Below are positions 9,059 to 20,391 of a DNA stretch of 64,000 nucleotides, piece by piece. The stretch spans positions 87,788 to 151,787 of the forward strand of contig JAUYQZ010000039.1 in the NCBI GenBank assembly GCA_030695415.1. Reading direction: 5' to 3'. Position 1 is the first letter of the stretch. Each line of letters starts with the position of its first letter. The position numbers and the translations under genes are program-made. This DNA is from Hylemonella sp. (GTDB lineage Bacteria; Pseudomonadota; Gammaproteobacteria; Burkholderiales; Burkholderiaceae_C). The notes under the pieces are model-generated. The model saw nothing but the letters and a program-made list of their open reading frames with translations, was not told where the DNA came from and ran no database searches.

Positions 9059-10561
9059 TTAACGGTTGTAGGCCGTTTCGCCGTGGGCCGTGATGTCCAG
9101 ACCCTGGCGCTCGTCTTCTTCGCTGACGCGCAGGCCGATGGTCAGGTCCACGATCTTGAAGGCGACGAAGGCCACGACACCCGACCAGACGATGGTGATC
9201 AGCACGCCCTTGAGCTGGATCCAGACTTGGCTGGCGATCGAGTAGTCGGCCGCCGATACCATGCTGACAGTCACCCAGTCGCCCACCAGGCTCGGGCCAC
9301 CCAGGGCCGGGCTGTTGAACACGCCGGTCAGCAGGGCACCGACGATGCCGCCAATACCGTGCACGCCGAACACGTCGAGCGAGTCGTCCGCGCCGAGCAT
9401 CTTCTTCAGGGCGCTCACACCCCAGAGGCAGGCGAGGCCAGCGACCAGGCCGATGATCAGCGCACCGCCGATGCCGACGTTGCCGGCAGCAGGCGTGATG
9501 GCCACCAGGCCGGCGACGGCGCCCGACGCAGCACCCAGCATGGAGGCTTTGCCACGCAGCAGGGCCTCACCCAGGCACCAGGCCAGCACGGCGGCGGCGG
9601 TGGCGACGAAGGTGTTGGCGAAGGCCAGGGCAGCGAAGCCGTTGGCTTCCAGGGCGGAGCCGGCGTTGAAGCCGAACCAGCCCACCCACAGCAGGGAGGC
9701 ACCGACCATGGTCAGCGTCAGGCTGTGCGGGGCCATGGCCTCCTTGCCGTAGCCGATGCGCTTGCCCACCATGTAGGCACCCACCAGGCCAGCGACGGCT
9801 GCGTTGATGTGCACAACGGTACCACCGGCGAAGTCCAGCGCGCCATGCTGCCAGATGTAGCCGGCCTTGGCGTTCATGGCATCGACCACTTCCTTGGCGG
9901 TGTAGGCATCCGGGCCCATCCAGAACCAGACCATGTGGGCCATGGGGATGTAGCTGAAGGTGAACCACAGGACCATGAACATCAGCACAGCGGCAAACTT
10001 CATGCGCTCGGCGAAGGCACCGACGATCAGCGCGCAGGTGATGCCCGCAAAGGTGGCCTGGAAGGCGGCGAACACGATCTCCGGAATGTAGACGCCCTTG
10101 CTGAAGGTCGCGGCGTTGGCAAAGGTGCCAGCGGCGTTGTCCCAGATGCCCTTCATGAACAGGCGGTCAAAACCCCCGATGAAGGCATTGCCTTCCGTGA
10201 ACGCCAGGCTGTAGCCATAAATGAACCACAGCACAACGATCAGCGAGAAGGTCACCATGACCTGCATCAGCATCGACAGCATGTTCTTGCTGCGGACCAG
10301 ACCGCCGTAGAACAGGGCCAAGCCCGGGATGGTCATCAGGATGACCAGGAGCGTGGAGACCATCATCCAGGCGGTATCGCCCTTGTTGGGCACGGGAACG
10401 GCAGCCGCCGGAGCGGCAGCGTCTGCAGGTGCAGCGGCAGCCGGGGCGGCGGCCGCTGCGGGAGCGGCGGCCTCGGCAGCCGGAGCAGTCTGGGACCAGA
10501 CTGCAGCCGAGCCGGCCAGCAGACCCAGGCCCAGCGCGATGGAGACAAGTAGTTTTTTCAT
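9059..10561 (-). CDS. amtB: Ammonium transporter AmtB
   Basis: A 500-residue Amt/Rh channel. A signal peptide (about 1-23) and an unusually long Ala/Pro-rich stretch (about 24-58) precede 11 membrane segments. The conserved twin histidines of the conduction path are in GGTVVHIN and DVFGVHGIGG, and the gate phenylalanine region is FQATFAGIT. It imports ammonium and is blocked by the PII protein encoded 27 bases upstream. It is last in the porin-glnK-amtB unit controlled from 11776. The low-complexity segment after the signal peptide is variable in the family. Confidence 0.97.
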   Translation of the reverse strand: MKKLLVSIALGLGLLAGSAAVWSQTAPAAEAAAPAAAAAPAAAAPADAAAPAAAVPVPNKGDTAWMMVSTLLVILMTIPGLALFYGGLVRSKNMLSMLMQVMVTFSLIVVLWFIYGYSLAFTEGNAFIGGFDRLFMKGIWDNAAGTFANAATFSKGVYIPEIVFAAFQATFAGITCALIVGAFAERMKFAAVLMFMVLWFTFSYIPMAHMVWFWMGPDAYTAKEVVDAMNAKAGYIWQHGALDFAGGTVVHINAAVAGLVGAYMVGKRIGYGKEAMAPHSLTLTMVGASLLWVGWFGFNAGSALEANGFAALAFANTFVATAAAVLAWCLGEALLRGKASMLGAASGAVAGLVAITPAAGNVGIGGALIIGLVAGLACLWGVSALKKMLGADDSLDVFGVHGIGGIVGALLTGVFNSPALGGPSLVGDWVTVSMVSAADYSIASQVWIQLKGVLITIVWSGVVAFVAFKIVDLTIGLRVSEEDERQGLDITAHGETAYNR

Positions 10562-10588
10562 GTCAGTGTTCTCTTTGTTGTGGGCGGC

Positions 10589-11736
<1,148 letters not shown>

Positions 11737-11775
11737 GTATTACTCCATCGAGGGTTAAAGGGACGAACCTGTTAA

Positions 11776-11790
11776 GCAGGGACCGTGCCA
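11776..11790 (-). promoter_or_regulatory. Sigma-54 promoter of porin-glnK-amtB
   Basis: The minus strand reads TGGCAC, 5 bases, CTGC, with correct -24/-12 spacing. It lies 40 bases upstream of the porin ATG, so the start of transcription would be near 11764. glnK-amtB operons are classic NtrC/RpoN targets. Confidence 0.85.
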
Positions 11791-11871
11791 GCTCTGAGTT
11801 TCAGGATTTCCTTACGAATGTGTACACCTATCCGTGCAAGCTGCGTTAAGATAACTGTACAAACATACAGA

Positions 11872-11890
11872 ACGCACTAATAGTGTGCGT
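11872..11890. promoter_or_regulatory. NtrC-type enhancer site
   Basis: The dyad GCACT-N5-TGTGC, within a longer ACGCAC/GTGCGT palindrome, fits the NtrC pattern GCAC-N7-GTGC. It lies about 82 bases upstream of the sigma-54 promoter, a usual enhancer distance. It also sits 50 bases ahead of comM on the other strand, so it could affect that gene too. Confidence 0.65.
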
Positions 11891-11940
11891 CTTCCGACGG
11901 GCAAGCACAAGGGCTTGCACCAATTTGTGGAGGATTTGCC

Positions 11941-13458
11941 ATGAGCTTGTCGCTGGTGCACAGCCGGGCCCTGCTGGGCCTGGAAGCCGCCGCCGTTACC
12001 GTGGAGGTCCATCTGGCCAATGGCCTGCCCAGCTTCACACTGGTAGGACTGGCCGAGACCGAGGTCAAGGAGGCGCGCGAACGCGTGCGCTCGGCCATCC
12101 TGAATGCCGGCTTGGAGTTTCCCCACAACAAGCGGATCACGGTGAATCTTGCGCCCGCAGACCTGCCCAAGGACTCCGGCCGTTTCGACCTGCCCATCGC
12201 CCTGGGTATCCTGGCGGCCAGCGGTCAGATCGACCCATCCGCACTGGCCGGCCACGAATTTGCCGGCGAACTGTCGCTCTCAGGCGAACTGCGCCCGGTG
12301 CGCGGCGCCCTGGCCATGGCGTTGGCCCTGCGCGCCGCACCGACCCGGCTGGTATTGCCCCCCGGCAGTGCCGAGGAAGCCGCCCTGGTGCCAGACATCA
12401 CTATTTATAAGGCAGGGCACCTGCTGGACGTGGTGCAACCGTTCCTGCCCGGCCGCGAGCAGGCCGCCGGCGATGCACCCGCCTGGTCACGCCTGGTGCC
12501 GCAGCCGCTCCAGATCAAGGATGCGGGTCCTGACCTGGCCGACGTCAAGGGCCAGGCCGGTCCGAAACGGGCCCTGGAGATCGCCGCCGCCGGTGGACAC
12601 AGCATCCTGTTCAGCGGCCCGCCGGGCGCCGGCAAGTCCATGCTGGCCGAACGCCTGGCCGGCCTGCTGCCCCCCATGTCCACCGACGAGGCACTGGAAA
12701 GCGCGGCGGTGGCCAGCCTGGCAGGGCGCTTCGATCTGGGGCATTGGGGGCGCCGCCCCACCTGCAGCCCGCACCACTCGGCCAGTGCCGTGGCCCTGGT
12801 GGGTGGCGGTTCGCCGCCGCGTCCGGGCGAGATCTCGCTGGCCCACCATGGCGTGCTTTACCTCGATGAATTGCCAGAGTTTCCAAGGGCCGCGCTCGAA
12901 GCCCTGCGCGAGCCGCTGGAAACAGGCCGCATCACCATTGCCCGTGCGGCGCGGCGCGCCGAGTTCCCGGCGCGCTTTCAGCTGGTCGCCGCCATGAACC
13001 CCTGCCCCTGCGGGCACATGGGTTCGGCCCAGCGCGCCTGCCGCTGCACGCCCGACCAGGTGGCGCGCTACCAAGGCCGGCTGTCCGGCCCGCTGCTGGA
13101 CCGCATCGACCTGCACGTTCAGGTGGGGGCGCTACCTGCGGCCGAACTGCTGCAGGCCAAGCCCGGCGAAGCCAGCGCAGTGGTGCGCGAACGCTGCAGC
13201 GCGGCTCGTGCACGCGCCTTGGCACGTCAGGGCAAGCCCAACCACTTGCTTCATGGACAAGAGATCGATAGCCACACCCGGCCCGAGGACGCCGCGCTGC
13301 GCTTTCTCGATGCGGCCGCCGTGCGCCTGGGCTGGTCAGCGCGTGGGCTGCACCGGACGCTGAAAGTGGCACGCACCATCGCTGATCTGGCACAGTCCGA
13401 GCACATTGCGCTGGAGCATGTTGCGGAGGCGCTGCAGTACCGGCAGGCGCGGCACTAG
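11941..13458 (+). CDS. comM: YifB/ComM family Mg-chelatase-like AAA+ ATPase
   Basis: A 505-residue protein: an N-terminal S5-like ChlI domain (about 1-165), an AAA+ core with Walker A GPPGAGKS (about 220) and the Walker B region YLDELPEF, and a C-terminal Mg-chelatase domain with a CPCGHMG / CRCTPDQ cysteine cluster. ComM is a hexameric helicase promoting branch migration during natural transformation. GGAGG is well placed before the ATG. Divergent from the glnK unit. Confidence 0.92.
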   Translation: MSLSLVHSRALLGLEAAAVTVEVHLANGLPSFTLVGLAETEVKEARERVRSAILNAGLEFPHNKRITVNLAPADLPKDSGRFDLPIALGILAASGQIDPSALAGHEFAGELSLSGELRPVRGALAMALALRAAPTRLVLPPGSAEEAALVPDITIYKAGHLLDVVQPFLPGREQAAGDAPAWSRLVPQPLQIKDAGPDLADVKGQAGPKRALEIAAAGGHSILFSGPPGAGKSMLAERLAGLLPPMSTDEALESAAVASLAGRFDLGHWGRRPTCSPHHSASAVALVGGGSPPRPGEISLAHHGVLYLDELPEFPRAALEALREPLETGRITIARAARRAEFPARFQLVAAMNPCPCGHMGSAQRACRCTPDQVARYQGRLSGPLLDRIDLHVQVGALPAAELLQAKPGEASAVVRERCSAARARALARQGKPNHLLHGQEIDSHTRPEDAALRFLDAAAVRLGWSARGLHRTLKVARTIADLAQSEHIALEHVAEALQYRQARH

Positions 13459-13473
13459 GGCCTGACAGGCCCT
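13457..13473. terminator. Hairpin spanning both convergent stop codons
   Basis: AGGGCCT-GAC-AGGCCCT forms a 7-bp stem that includes the end of the comM stop codon and the last bases of the convergent MFS gene. No T-run follows on either strand, so an intrinsic terminator is doubtful. Confidence 0.35.
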
Positions 13474-14692
13474 ACTCCAGCAGCATCAGCGCCTGACGCC
13501 GGCGCAGGGCTTGTGCAAAGAACAGCCCCACGGCAACGAGTACCGCACTGCCGCCCGCGATCACCGCCGTCGAACCGTAACGGCCCACCAGGCTGGCCGC
13601 CAGCAGCACGCCGATGGACTGGCCCATGAACAGCGCTGAGGCGAACAAGGAAACCGCCGTGCCGCGCGCGGCCGGTGCCATCTGCGTGGCATTGGTTTGC
13701 ATGGTGTTGTGGAACATGAAGAAACCGAAGCCTGCCAGCAGGCTCGCCGGCAGTGTGGGCCACCAGACCGGCGTGAAGGCGATCACCCCGGCGGCCAGGC
13801 CCAGCACGGTGACGCCGCTACGCGCCAGCCCGTGTTCGCCCAGGCGCCGGATCATGAAACGCGCCACAGCCATATAGGCCATGCCGCCCAGGCCGAACAG
13901 TGCCACGATCGCCCCCGACGCCGACAGCGAGAGGCCCAGCTCATGGTGCAGATGCGCGGCCCAGATGGCCAGCACCCCAAAGCCGGCGGCGCCTTCGATC
14001 AGCGCCACTGTGAGCACGACACGCGACCAGCGCCCGATGAGAATCAACAGCGCCTGTTGCACAAAACCCGGGCGCACCTCGGGCGCCGGGTTGTGCGTGG
14101 CCGGCGCTTCGGCGCGCTGACGTCGTTCATCGCGCCACAGCAGCAGGCCCACCACACCGAACAGCAGCGTCATGAAGCCAAAGGCCCAGCGCCAGCCCAG
14201 GGTGTCGGTGAACAGACCGCCCAGCAGCTGGCCACCGGTGATGCCCAGCGTGGTGCCCAGGCCGACGCGCGCCAGCGTCTCCTGGCGCTGCTCGTAGGAC
14301 ACGGCGTCGCCGATCCAGGCCAGCGAGAGGGGAATGATGGCCGCCGCACCCAGCGCCACCAGCACACGCGCCAGCACCAGCATGTCAAGGCTGGCTGCGA
14401 ACAGCGCCAGCACGCTGCCCACACTGCAGCCCAGCGTGGCCCAGGTGACGATGCGGAACTTGCCCAGGCGGTCGCCCAGCGGGCCGTAGAACAGCTGGCA
14501 CAGGCCATAGACCACGGCGAACACCGAGATCACCTGCGCTGCCTCGGCCAGGCTGACGGTGAACACGCGCGCGAGCTCGGGGAGCATGGCATCGCACAGG
14601 CGCTGTGCCGCCATGCTGCAGAAGGTGGCGAAGGACAACAACAGGACGGAACGGCGCGTCGAAGCGGAAAGCGTGGCGAATCCGGAAGGCAT
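13472..14692 (-). CDS. MFS transporter
   Basis: A 406-residue major facilitator protein with about 12 hydrophobic segments. The loop 2-3 motif reads YGPLGDRLGKFRIV, close to the family G-x-x-x-D-R-x-G-R/K signature, and a central charged loop (RDERRQRAEAP) splits the halves. It resembles drug/arabinose-efflux-like exporters, but the substrate cannot be predicted. Divergent from a second, unrelated MFS gene 89 bases away. Confidence 0.85.
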   Translation of the reverse strand: MPSGFATLSASTRRSVLLLSFATFCSMAAQRLCDAMLPELARVFTVSLAEAAQVISVFAVVYGLCQLFYGPLGDRLGKFRIVTWATLGCSVGSVLALFAASLDMLVLARVLVALGAAAIIPLSLAWIGDAVSYEQRQETLARVGLGTTLGITGGQLLGGLFTDTLGWRWAFGFMTLLFGVVGLLLWRDERRQRAEAPATHNPAPEVRPGFVQQALLILIGRWSRVVLTVALIEGAAGFGVLAIWAAHLHHELGLSLSASGAIVALFGLGGMAYMAVARFMIRRLGEHGLARSGVTVLGLAAGVIAFTPVWWPTLPASLLAGFGFFMFHNTMQTNATQMAPAARGTAVSLFASALFMGQSIGVLLAASLVGRYGSTAVIAGGSAVLVAVGLFFAQALRRRQALMLLE

Positions 14693-14781
14693 GGAAGCAA
14701 GCAGTGGGGTAGGCCCGCAGCGATCGGCAGAGGAGGCGCTACGCGTGGTGTTGTATCAGGCCACTGAATCATAATCGTCCC

Positions 14782-15978
14782 ATGCCCACGCGCACGGACC
14801 AGCCCGCCTCCTTGATCGGCTGGCTCTCCTTCACCCAGCTCATCAGCTGGGGCAGCGTGTTCTATCTATTTGCCCTGCTGCTGGAGCCGGTCGAGCGCGA
14901 CTTGGGCCTGAACCGGGCCGACGCCTCGCTGGCCTTCAGCCTGGCCCTGCTGGCCGAGGGCCTGCTGGCTTGGCCTGTCGGTCGGCTCATCGACCGTGGG
15001 CACGAACGCCTCGTGATGACCCTGGGCTCGCTGGTGGTGGCGCTGGGTCTGGCACTGCACACCCAGGTCGACAGCCTCGCCGGCTATTACAGCGTCTGGC
15101 TGCTGCTGGGCGTGGGCCTGGCCGGTACGCTCTACCCGCCGGCCTTCGCCGTGCTCATACGCCGCTACCCGCACGATTTCCGCCGCGCCATCATCGTCAT
15201 GACCTTCCTGGGCGGCCTAGCCAGCACCGTCTTCATGCCGCTGATCGCCTGGCTCATGGCCGAACTGGGCTGGCGACTGACCCTGTGGCCGCTGGCCGCA
15301 CTGCATCTGCTGGTGTGCGCACCCATCCATGCCTGGGTGCTGCGCGATGCGCCGCCGCCCCTGAGGGCGCAGCCGCATGCCCCGCCCGCACCCCTGCGCC
15401 ACCATGTGCTCAGTGCCCCCTACCTGCTGGTGGGCGTCTTCATCGTGCTGCTCATGGCCGTGACCGCGGCACTGCCGGCCCACATGGTCAGCCTGCTGCG
15501 CAGCTACGCCCTGCCCGAGGTGTGGGTCATCGCCGTGCCGGCGGCCGTGGGTTTGCTGCAGGTGGGCGGCCGCGCCCTGCTGTACTTCTTCGAGCACCAT
15601 CTGGACCTGCACCGGGTGAACCGGTTGATCCCGTGTCTGATTCCGACGGGTCTGCTCATCCTGCTGCTGGCGCCCTGGGCGGGCACGCTGCAAACCGCGC
15701 TGGTGGTGCTCTTCGTGGCGGTCTACGGCATGGGCAATGGCATGCTGACCATCGTCAAGGGCACGGCGGTGGCCGAGTACGTGAGCCGCGAACAGGCCGC
15801 CAGCCTCAACGGCGCGCTGGGCCTGCCCATGGCCCTGGGCCGCGCGACCGCGCCCTGGCTATTGGGCCTGATGTGGACGCCCGAAGGCGCCTACACTTCG
15901 GGCCTGATCCTGATGCTGGGTCTGGCCCTGATGGGCGTGCTGGCCCTGATGCTGGCGCAGCGCCTGGCCCGTCCCTGA
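14782..15978 (+). CDS. MFS transporter
   Basis: A 398-residue MFS protein with about 12 membrane segments and the motif AWPVGRLIDRGHERLV in the loop 2-3 position. The opening (GWLSFTQLISWGSVFYLFALLLEP) resembles oxalate/formate-antiporter-like and monocarboxylate-type MFS members. It ends directly against the stop codon of the convergent glycine-zipper gene with no base between. Substrate unknown. Confidence 0.85.
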   Translation: MPTRTDQPASLIGWLSFTQLISWGSVFYLFALLLEPVERDLGLNRADASLAFSLALLAEGLLAWPVGRLIDRGHERLVMTLGSLVVALGLALHTQVDSLAGYYSVWLLLGVGLAGTLYPPAFAVLIRRYPHDFRRAIIVMTFLGGLASTVFMPLIAWLMAELGWRLTLWPLAALHLLVCAPIHAWVLRDAPPPLRAQPHAPPAPLRHHVLSAPYLLVGVFIVLLMAVTAALPAHMVSLLRSYALPEVWVIAVPAAVGLLQVGGRALLYFFEHHLDLHRVNRLIPCLIPTGLLILLLAPWAGTLQTALVVLFVAVYGMGNGMLTIVKGTAVAEYVSREQAASLNGALGLPMALGRATAPWLLGLMWTPEGAYTSGLILMLGLALMGVLALMLAQRLARP

Positions 15979-16650
15979 TCAATTGCCGCTGGCAAGCGGC
16001 AACAGCACGTCACCGCTGACACGCACGCGCGCGCCGACAGCCGCGGGTTCGGCCTGCTCCAGCGTACGCAGGCTGCCGTCATCCAGGCGCAACTCCACCT
16101 GGTAGACCGTCACCTTCTTGATCTTCTTCTCGACCTGGTTGCCGGCAATGCCGCCGCCGATGGCGCCGATGATGGTGGCCAGATCCTTGCCCTGCCCCTG
16201 GCACACCTGGTTGCCGACGATGGCGCCCAGCACGCCGCCGGCGACCGCGCCCGTGCCACTGCCCTGGCCCTCGCGCTCGACAGGCGTCACCGCTGTCACG
16301 GTGGCGCAGTCGGCGCAAACCGGTTTGGCAGGTGCGGGCTTGGCCTCCACGGGTGTCGCAACAGGCGCCGGCCTGGCCGTCTTCGCTGCTGCGGGCCTCG
16401 GTGCCGGTGCCGCCACCGCAGGCGTGGCCTTTTCGGCAACGGGCTGGCGGGCCACTGGCTCGGAAGCGGCGGCCGGCGCGGCCACAACGGGCACAGCGGG
16501 CAGGGAGGCCGTCGCCTCGGGAGACTGCTGCACCTGCGTGTAATAAAGAGCGCCGCCCAGACCGACGACGGCAACGCCCAACACGCCAACGGCCGCCCAA
16601 AGGGTCTTGGCTCCGGTTGCAACAACGGCGCCGGGAGGAATATGGCTCAT
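15979..16650 (-). CDS. Glycine-zipper 2TM-domain outer-membrane-associated protein
   Basis: A 223-residue protein: one N-terminal membrane segment (about 15-38), a long Ala/Pro/Val-rich linker (about 45-115), then a glycine-zipper 2TM domain (GAVAGGVLGAIVGNQVCQGQ and AIGGGIAGNQVEKK) followed by a small basic beta domain. This is the SlyB/17-kDa-antigen-like arrangement, though anchored by a helix rather than a lipobox. The ATG at 16650 was chosen for AGGAAA upstream. Likely an envelope integrity factor. Confidence 0.85.
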   Translation of the reverse strand: MSHIPPGAVVATGAKTLWAAVGVLGVAVVGLGGALYYTQVQQSPEATASLPAVPVVAAPAAASEPVARQPVAEKATPAVAAPAPRPAAAKTARPAPVATPVEAKPAPAKPVCADCATVTAVTPVEREGQGSGTGAVAGGVLGAIVGNQVCQGQGKDLATIIGAIGGGIAGNQVEKKIKKVTVYQVELRLDDGSLRTLEQAEPAAVGARVRVSGDVLLPLASGN

Positions 16651-16680
16651 GGGATGTTTCCTGGTTGAGAAGGCATTGGG

Positions 16681-16707
16681 AGCCGGTGGCTGTGCCACCG
16701 GCTTTTA
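16681..16707. terminator. Hairpin with T-run on the plus strand
   Basis: AGCCGGTGGC-TGT-GCCACCGGCT is followed by TTTTA on the plus strand only. On the minus strand, where the flanking genes lie, it is preceded by A and followed by CCC, so it is not a normal intrinsic terminator for metH. It may stop antisense transcription or act as an mRNA 3' structure. Confidence 0.4.
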
Positions 16708-16780
16708 TCTTCAACGCGCGGCGCGTCGGATGGTCGACGCAAACCGGCGCCGACGCAGGTAAAACAACGTAAAGCCGGGC

Positions 16781-19501
16781 TCAGAGGTTGGGCGCGAGCA
16801 GGCGCTGCAGCTGCTGCTCGCTCATGCCGCGGCGGCGCGACAGTTCGTGCAGCTGGTCCTCGCCGATGCGGCCGACGTTGAAATAGCTGCTCTGCGGGTG
16901 CGCGAGGTAGAAGCCGCTGACGCTGGCCGCCGGGGTCATGGCCAGGCTCTCGGTCAGACCCATGCCGATCTCTTCGCACTGAAGCAGCTCGAACATCTCT
17001 TTCTTCACGCTGTGGTCCGGACAGGCCGGGTAGCCCGGCGCCGGGCGGATGCCCTGGTACTTCTCGGCGATCATGTCCTCGTTGCTGAGATGCTCACCGG
17101 CCGCATAGCCCCACAGGTCGGTACGCACGCGGTGGTGCAGGTATTCGGCATAGGCCTCGGCCAGGCGGTCGGCCAGGGCCTTGAGCATGATGGCGGAGTA
17201 GTCGTCATGGTCGTCCATGAAATACTTTTCCTTCTTCTCGACGCCGATGCCGGCGGTCACGGCGAACACCCCCACGTAATCCGGCGCCGTGCCCTTGGGC
17301 GCCACGAAGTCGGCCAGGCAGCGGCTGGGGCGCATGACGCCGTCCACCCTCTGCTTTTCGGTCTGCTGGCGCAGGCCGTACCAGGTCATGGCCACGTGCT
17401 TGCGACTCTCGTCGGTATAGAGCTCGATGTCGTCATCGTCCACGCTGTTGGCCGGATAAAGTCCCAACACCGCGTTGGCCGTCAGCCAGCGGCCTTCGAT
17501 CAGGCGCTGCAGCATGCGCTTGCCATCGGAAAAGACGCGCTGCGCCTCCGCGCCCACGATCTCGTCCTTGAGGATGGCGGGGAAGGGACCGGCCAGGTCC
17601 CAGGTCTGGAAGAAAGGACCCCAGTCGATGTACTTGGCGAGTTCGCCCAGGTCGAAGTTCTTGAACACGCGCCGGCCGATGAACTTGGGCTGCGCTGGCG
17701 CATACCCGGTCCAGTCGATCGGCGTCTTGTTGGCGCGCACCTTGTCCAGCGACCACAGCGGCGTCTGCTTCTTGTTCGCGTGCTGCAGGCGCACCTTGTC
17801 GTAATCGGCGTTCAGATCAGCGATGTATTGCGCCGCCTGATCCGACAGCAGACCCTGCGCCACGCTCACGCTGCGCGAGGCATCGGGCACGTAGACCACC
17901 GGGCCGTCGTAATGCGGTGCGATCTTCACAGCGGTGTGGACGCGGCTGGTGGTGGCGCCGCCGATCAGCAAGGGGATCTTGCGGATGCGGAAGTGGTCGT
18001 CCTTCTGCATCTCGGCTGCCACGTACTGCATCTCCTCCAGGCTGGGCGTGATGAGGCCGGACAGGCCCACGATGTCCGCGCCCTCGACCTTGGCCATGGC
18101 CAGGATCTCGTGGCAGGGCACCATGACGCCCATGTTGATGACCTCGAAGTTGTTGCACTGGAGCACGACCGTGACAATGTTCTTGCCGATGTCGTGCACA
18201 TCGCCCTTCACGGTGGCGATCACGATCTTGCCCTTGGCGCGCACGTCCTGGCCGGCCGCTTCCTGCTGGCGCTTCTCTTCCTCGATGTAGGGAATCAGGT
18301 GGGCCACGGCCTGCTTCATCACGCGCGCGCTTTTCACCACCTGGGGCAGGAACATCTTGCCGGCGCCGAACAGGTCGCCCACGATGTTCATGCCGTCCAT
18401 CAGCGGGCCTTCGATAACGTGCAGCGGGCGCCCGCCTTTGGCCAGGATGGCCTGGTAGGCCTCTTCGGTGTCGGTGGTGATGTGGTCGGTGATGCCATGC
18501 ACCAGCGCGTGCGACAGGCGCTGCGCCACCGTGCCGCTGCGCCATTCGTTCTTCTTGCTGTCGTCCTTGGCGGCGCCCTTGGCGGTTTCGGCAATTTCCA
18601 CCAGGCGCTCACCCGCGTCGGGGCGGCGGTTCAGCACCACGTCTTCCACGCGCTCGCGCAGCACGGGCTCCAGGTCGTCGTAGACGCCCACCATGCCGGC
18701 GTTCACGATGCCCATGTCCATGCCGGCCTTGATGGCGTGGTACAGAAAGACCGTGTGAATGGCCTCGCGCACCGGGTCATTGCCGCGGAAGCTGAAGGAC
18801 ACGTTGGACACCCCGCCCGAGACTTTGGCGCCGGGCAGATGGTGCTTGATCCAGTGGGTGGCCTCGATGAAGTCCACCGCGTAATTGTTGTGCTCCTCGA
18901 TGCCGGTGGCGATGGCGAAGATATTGGGGTCGAAGATGATGTCCTCGGGCGGGAAGTCGACCTCGTCGACCAGGATGCGGTAGGCCCGCTCGCAAATCTC
19001 GATCTTGCGCGCATAGGTGTCGGCCTGGCCCTTCTCATCAAAGGCCATCACCACCGCGGCCGCGCCGTAGCGCTTCACCAGCCGCGCCTGATGCTTGAAC
19101 GCCTCGACGCCTTCTTTCATGGAGATCGAGTTCACGATGCCCTTGCCCTGGATGCAGCGCAGCCCGGCCTCGATCACGCTCCACTTGGAGCTGTCGATCA
19201 TGATGGGCACGCGTGCGATGTCTGGCTCGCTGGCGATCAGGTTCAGGAAACGCACCATGGCCGCCTGGCTGTCGAGCATGGCTTCGTCCATATTGATGTC
19301 GATCACCTGGGCGCCGTTCTCCACCTGCTGGCGCGCCACGGCCAGCGCCTCCTCGAACTGGCCGTTGAGGATCATGCGGGCGAAAGCCTTGGAGCCGGTG
19401 ACGTTGGTCCGCTCGCCAATGTTGACGAAAAGACTGTCGGCGCCGATGAGCACCGGCTCCAGGCCGGAAAGCTTCATGGGGGGAACGGAGGTTTCGGACA
19501 T
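16781..19501 (-). CDS. metH: Cobalamin-dependent methionine synthase, pterin/B12/activation part
   Basis: A 906-residue protein equivalent to the C-terminal two thirds of E. coli MetH. It has a methyltetrahydrofolate-binding domain (about 10-270, [12 protein letters not shown]), a B12 cap and cobalamin domain (DVHDIGKN, the histidine that ligates cobalt), and a SAM-binding activation domain ([12 protein letters not shown]). The homocysteine domain is in a separate gene at 22682-23731. The ATG at 19501 is preceded by AGGTGA; the in-frame GTG 9 bases earlier has no ribosome site. A SAH riboswitch lies 31 bases upstream. Confidence 0.95.
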   Translation of the reverse strand: MSETSVPPMKLSGLEPVLIGADSLFVNIGERTNVTGSKAFARMILNGQFEEALAVARQQVENGAQVIDINMDEAMLDSQAAMVRFLNLIASEPDIARVPIMIDSSKWSVIEAGLRCIQGKGIVNSISMKEGVEAFKHQARLVKRYGAAAVVMAFDEKGQADTYARKIEICERAYRILVDEVDFPPEDIIFDPNIFAIATGIEEHNNYAVDFIEATHWIKHHLPGAKVSGGVSNVSFSFRGNDPVREAIHTVFLYHAIKAGMDMGIVNAGMVGVYDDLEPVLRERVEDVVLNRRPDAGERLVEIAETAKGAAKDDSKKNEWRSGTVAQRLSHALVHGITDHITTDTEEAYQAILAKGGRPLHVIEGPLMDGMNIVGDLFGAGKMFLPQVVKSARVMKQAVAHLIPYIEEEKRQQEAAGQDVRAKGKIVIATVKGDVHDIGKNIVTVVLQCNNFEVINMGVMVPCHEILAMAKVEGADIVGLSGLITPSLEEMQYVAAEMQKDDHFRIRKIPLLIGGATTSRVHTAVKIAPHYDGPVVYVPDASRSVSVAQGLLSDQAAQYIADLNADYDKVRLQHANKKQTPLWSLDKVRANKTPIDWTGYAPAQPKFIGRRVFKNFDLGELAKYIDWGPFFQTWDLAGPFPAILKDEIVGAEAQRVFSDGKRMLQRLIEGRWLTANAVLGLYPANSVDDDDIELYTDESRKHVAMTWYGLRQQTEKQRVDGVMRPSRCLADFVAPKGTAPDYVGVFAVTAGIGVEKKEKYFMDDHDDYSAIMLKALADRLAEAYAEYLHHRVRTDLWGYAAGEHLSNEDMIAEKYQGIRPAPGYPACPDHSVKKEMFELLQCEEIGMGLTESLAMTPAASVSGFYLAHPQSSYFNVGRIGEDQLHELSRRRGMSEQQLQRLLAPNL

Positions 19502-19531
19502 GCGGCTCACCTGGTGGGAAATACAAAACAG

Positions 19532-19593
19532 GTGAGCGTCGTTGGGACATCCAAGCCTGACAGCACGGTCTGTGCTGCTGCAACGCTCCTTGG
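19532..19593 (-). promoter_or_regulatory. S-adenosylhomocysteine (SAH) riboswitch
   Basis: The minus strand shows the class elements in order: CCAAGGAGCGTTGC, a hairpin arm (AGCACAGACCGTGCT), CAGGCTTGG closing the first stem, and AACGACGCTCACC, whose CGCTC pairs back to GGAGCG as the pseudoknot partner. SAH riboswitches activate SAH-recycling genes (ahcY, metH) in beta- and gammaproteobacteria, so high SAH should raise methionine synthase. Confidence 0.92.
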
Positions 19594-19651
19594 AATATCC
19601 GATTTTACAGGGGGCAGGTCCGGCGCGCTGCCCCCAGCCAAGACCAACCGG

Positions 19652-20266
19652 TCAGTAGTAGAAGACCACGCCGATCTCGACATGGTCCCCGCGCTTGTCC
19701 GTCTTCGGGCCCACGCCATCCTCTGCCAGCTTGAAAGTCTCCTGCACGTAACGCAGGTTCATGCCGACCATGAGCTTCCTCTCGGTCAAGGAAGGGCTCG
19801 TGAAGAAGTATTGCCCTTCCAACACAGCGCCCACGGTGCTGTCGTAATTGCCCGTCCCGGTATAGCCTGCAGCAGTACCGTATCCAGTAAGCTTGGCGTT
19901 TTGAACCTTGCGGGCGCCCAGGCCCAGGCGAACCTGGTCGGTCAGGGCATAGAAAGCCAGAAGTTCAACGGGTTGGCGCTGGAAGTCAAAATCAAAGTTT
20001 GCTCCGATGGCGCGATTGCGTTGGTGCCCGATGCTGCCTTGGATCGCGACCTTGTCGGTGATCCTGAGATCGGCACCGATCGTCCACACCCAGCCAGTGC
20101 CCGTGCGGAGTTCGAAGGGCTGGCCCGTATTGGAGTAGGTTTCGGAAACCAATGTGTCGCCGCCCGAGCCATAAGCCACGCTGCCAAGCACACGCCATCT
20201 GGGCGCCTCGGCCTGCGCTGCAGCGCAGGCCGAGGCCAAGCACAAAGCGATCAGCAGATTCTTCAT
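19652..20266 (-). CDS. Putative outer membrane beta-barrel protein
   Basis: About 204 residues, with a signal peptide cleaved near AAAQA (residue 20) and repeated amphipathic strands ending in VFYY, consistent with a small OmpW/OmpX-sized barrel. I do not recognise a named family. Two ATGs are possible (20272 and 20266); the second is better spaced from GGGAG. It lies between the two metH halves, on the same strand. Confidence 0.65.
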   Translation of the reverse strand: MKNLLIALCLASACAAAQAEAPRWRVLGSVAYGSGGDTLVSETYSNTGQPFELRTGTGWVWTIGADLRITDKVAIQGSIGHQRNRAIGANFDFDFQRQPVELLAFYALTDQVRLGLGARKVQNAKLTGYGTAAGYTGTGNYDSTVGAVLEGQYFFTSPSLTERKLMVGMNLRYVQETFKLAEDGVGPKTDKRGDHVEIGVVFYY

Positions 20267-20391
20267 CGTCATTTTCTCCCTGGTTGAATAGAAATTGTTG
20301 GCGAACTGATTTTTCCATCAGAGGCCTGTCCGACCAAGCTTTTTGCCTTGCGAGTACACGGCAGCGTTGTGCCGAAACCACCCTGCCCGCT

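Noticed and set aside
16681-16707. Intrinsic terminator of metH
   Set aside because: The T-run is on the plus strand, whereas metH is transcribed from the minus strand.
16847-20287. Long plus-strand open frame of 1146 codons
   Set aside because: It is antisense to metH and its neighbour, is rich in His/Gly/Val/Gln as expected for the complement of GC-rich genes, and contains no recognisable domain.
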